The notes under the pieces are model-generated. The model was given only the letters and a program-made list of their open reading frames with translations, did not search any database and was not told where the DNA came from. Position numbers and translations under genes: made by a program. DNA of 64,000 bases from Ruegeria marina (GTDB taxonomy: Bacteria; Pseudomonadota; Alphaproteobacteria; Rhodobacterales; Rhodobacteraceae). The stretch covers positions 88,972-152,971 of the forward strand of contig NZ_FMZV01000012.1 of the NCBI RefSeq assembly GCF_900101475.1, given 5' to 3'. Below are positions 63,119 through 64,000 of the stretch, in pieces (the first letter of the stretch is position 1; every line of letters starts with the position of its first letter).

Positions 63119-63910
63119 ATGTATAATTTCGAGTTTGAGCGGCCTGGCAGCGTGGCCGAGGCGGTCGCGGCGCTGGCATCGGAAGGCGCGCAGGCGCTGG
63201 GAGGCGGTCAGACGCTGATCCCGACGCTGAAGCAGCGGCTGGCGGCGCCGGAAAAGCTGGTGTCGCTGGGCGGCATCGCCGAGATGAAGGGCGTCTGCGT
63301 CAATGACGACGGCTCGGTCTCGGTGGGCGGCGGCACCCCTCATGCCGAGGTGGCGCGGGCGGCGGCGGCGCATTACCCGGCGCTGGCGGCGCTCGCGGGG
63401 GGGATCGGCGACCCGGCGGTGCGCAATCGCGGCACCATCGGCGGCAGCCTGGCCAACAACGACCCCTCGGCCTGCTACCCGGCGGCGGCGCTGGGATCGG
63501 GGGCGACCATCGTGACCGACCGGCGCGAGATCGCGGCGGATGACTATTTCCAGGGCCTGTTCACCACCGCGCTGGAAGAGGGCGAGATCATCACCGGCGT
63601 GCGCTTCCCGGTGCCGGAGGCGGCGAATTACCAGAAGTTCGTGCAGCCGGCCTCGCGCTTTGCCCTGGTGGGGGTCTTCGTGGCGAAATACGCCGATGGC
63701 GTGCGGGTGGCGGTCACCGGCGCCTCGGAGGACGGGGTGTTCCGCTGGTCCGAGGCCGAGGCGGCGCTGAACCAGAGCTTCACCCCCGCGGCGCTGACGG
63801 ACCTCGCCGTCGACCCCGACGGCATGATCGGCGACCTGCACGGCTCCAAACCCTACCGCGCCCATCTGGTCAACGTGATGACCCGCCGCGCCGTCCAGGC
63901 CGCATCCTGA
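63119..63910 (+). CDS. coxM: Form II CO dehydrogenase-type medium subunit, FAD-binding (263 aa)
   Basis: The FAD subunit passes electrons to the quinone pool or other acceptors. The FAD motifs are ALGGGQTLIPTLKQRLAAPE (about 29-48) and NRGTIGGSLANNDPSACYPA (about 104-123), as in the vanillyl-alcohol-oxidase-like family. The C-terminal CO_deh_flav_C region follows. TTGGAGGAGG precedes the ATG. Gene order S-L-M is the form II order; form I clusters read M-S-L. Confidence 0.93.
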   Translation: MYNFEFERPGSVAEAVAALASEGAQALGGGQTLIPTLKQRLAAPEKLVSLGGIAEMKGVCVNDDGSVSVGGGTPHAEVARAAAAHYPALAALAGGIGDPAVRNRGTIGGSLANNDPSACYPAAALGSGATIVTDRREIAADDYFQGLFTTALEEGEIITGVRFPVPEAANYQKFVQPASRFALVGVFVAKYADGVRVAVTGASEDGVFRWSEAEAALNQSFTPAALTDLAVDPDGMIGDLHGSKPYRAHLVNVMTRRAVQAAS

Positions 63911-63939
63911 CCCGGACGCAAAAACAGCCAAAACCGAAG

Positions 63940-63965
63940 GCCCCCGCCCAAAAGCGGGGGCTTTT
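63940..63965 (+). terminator. Intrinsic terminator after coxM
   Basis: GCCCCCGC (63940-63947), loop CCAAAA, GCGGGGGC (63954-63961), then TTTT. An 8-bp GC stem with a short U-tract, starting 30 bases after the coxM stop. It ends the cox operon. Confidence 0.8.
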
Positions 63966-64000
63966 GCGACCCACGGGACAAAAGGCAGGCACTTGGCGGC

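Overview
The window is GC-rich, densely coding chromosomal DNA from an alphaproteobacterium, most likely a Rhodobacterales member of the Roseobacter group (Ruegeria/Phaeobacter-like). This rests on the gene repertoire (carnitine-cleavage genes, a form II coxSLM molybdenum hydroxylase cluster, PF13704-type glycosyltransferases, small Hint-domain proteins), on the C-ending codon preference of most genes, and on a recurrent extragenic hairpin/GGAGTATTT element. I found no rRNA, tRNA, insertion sequence, prophage or CRISPR array. No gap between genes exceeds 300 bases.

0-10 kb: the 3' end of an aldo/keto reductase; a divergently controlled carnitine-degradation module (GlxA/CdhR-type regulator, beta-keto acid cleavage enzyme, lipocalin, carnitine dehydrogenase fused to a thioesterase, SDR); a hemerythrin; an XRE regulator with a candidate operator; a DUF2061-desaturase pair; and an EamA transporter. 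10-22 kb: a DEAD-box helicase, a glycosyltransferase, prfC, a Hint-domain protein, an atypical SDR coupled to an AlkC-like DNA glycosylase, an orphan ABC ATPase, and surE-pcm-nlpD.

22-31 kb: a WYL regulator, tatABC, an LrgAB pair, a DUF815 ATPase, a secreted orthocaspase, an SDR, a GspC-like small protein, purF, and a second Hint-like protein. 31-45 kb: housekeeping genes (cvpA, radA, alr-mlaE-mlaF, dnaB, pyrE, pyrC) with a PqiA-like protein, a thioesterase, a 2OG-Fe(II) oxygenase, a TSUP transporter and a CadC-like TPR regulator.

45-52 kb: a minus-strand glycan operon holding three glycosyltransferases, an FkbM methyltransferase and a sulfotransferase. One glycosyltransferase is fused to a degenerate sulfotransferase-like domain. 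52-64 kb: a molybdenum hydroxylase region. CoxD-like AAA+ ATPase and CoxE-like VWA protein come first, then an interruption (methyltransferase, exported protein, a YeeE/YedE sulfur-transporter pair with a SqrR/BigR-type operator), then XdhC, a MoeA-like protein and form II coxS-coxL-coxM.

The main non-coding observations are: nine copies of a bipartite hairpin + GGAGTATTT element, seven of them just behind a same-strand stop codon; two loci with a 16-bp direct repeat at exactly 32-bp period; an ATTC-N8-GAAT operator over the YeeE promoter; and an intrinsic terminator between coxS and coxL. All functional calls come from reading the sequence; no database search was run.
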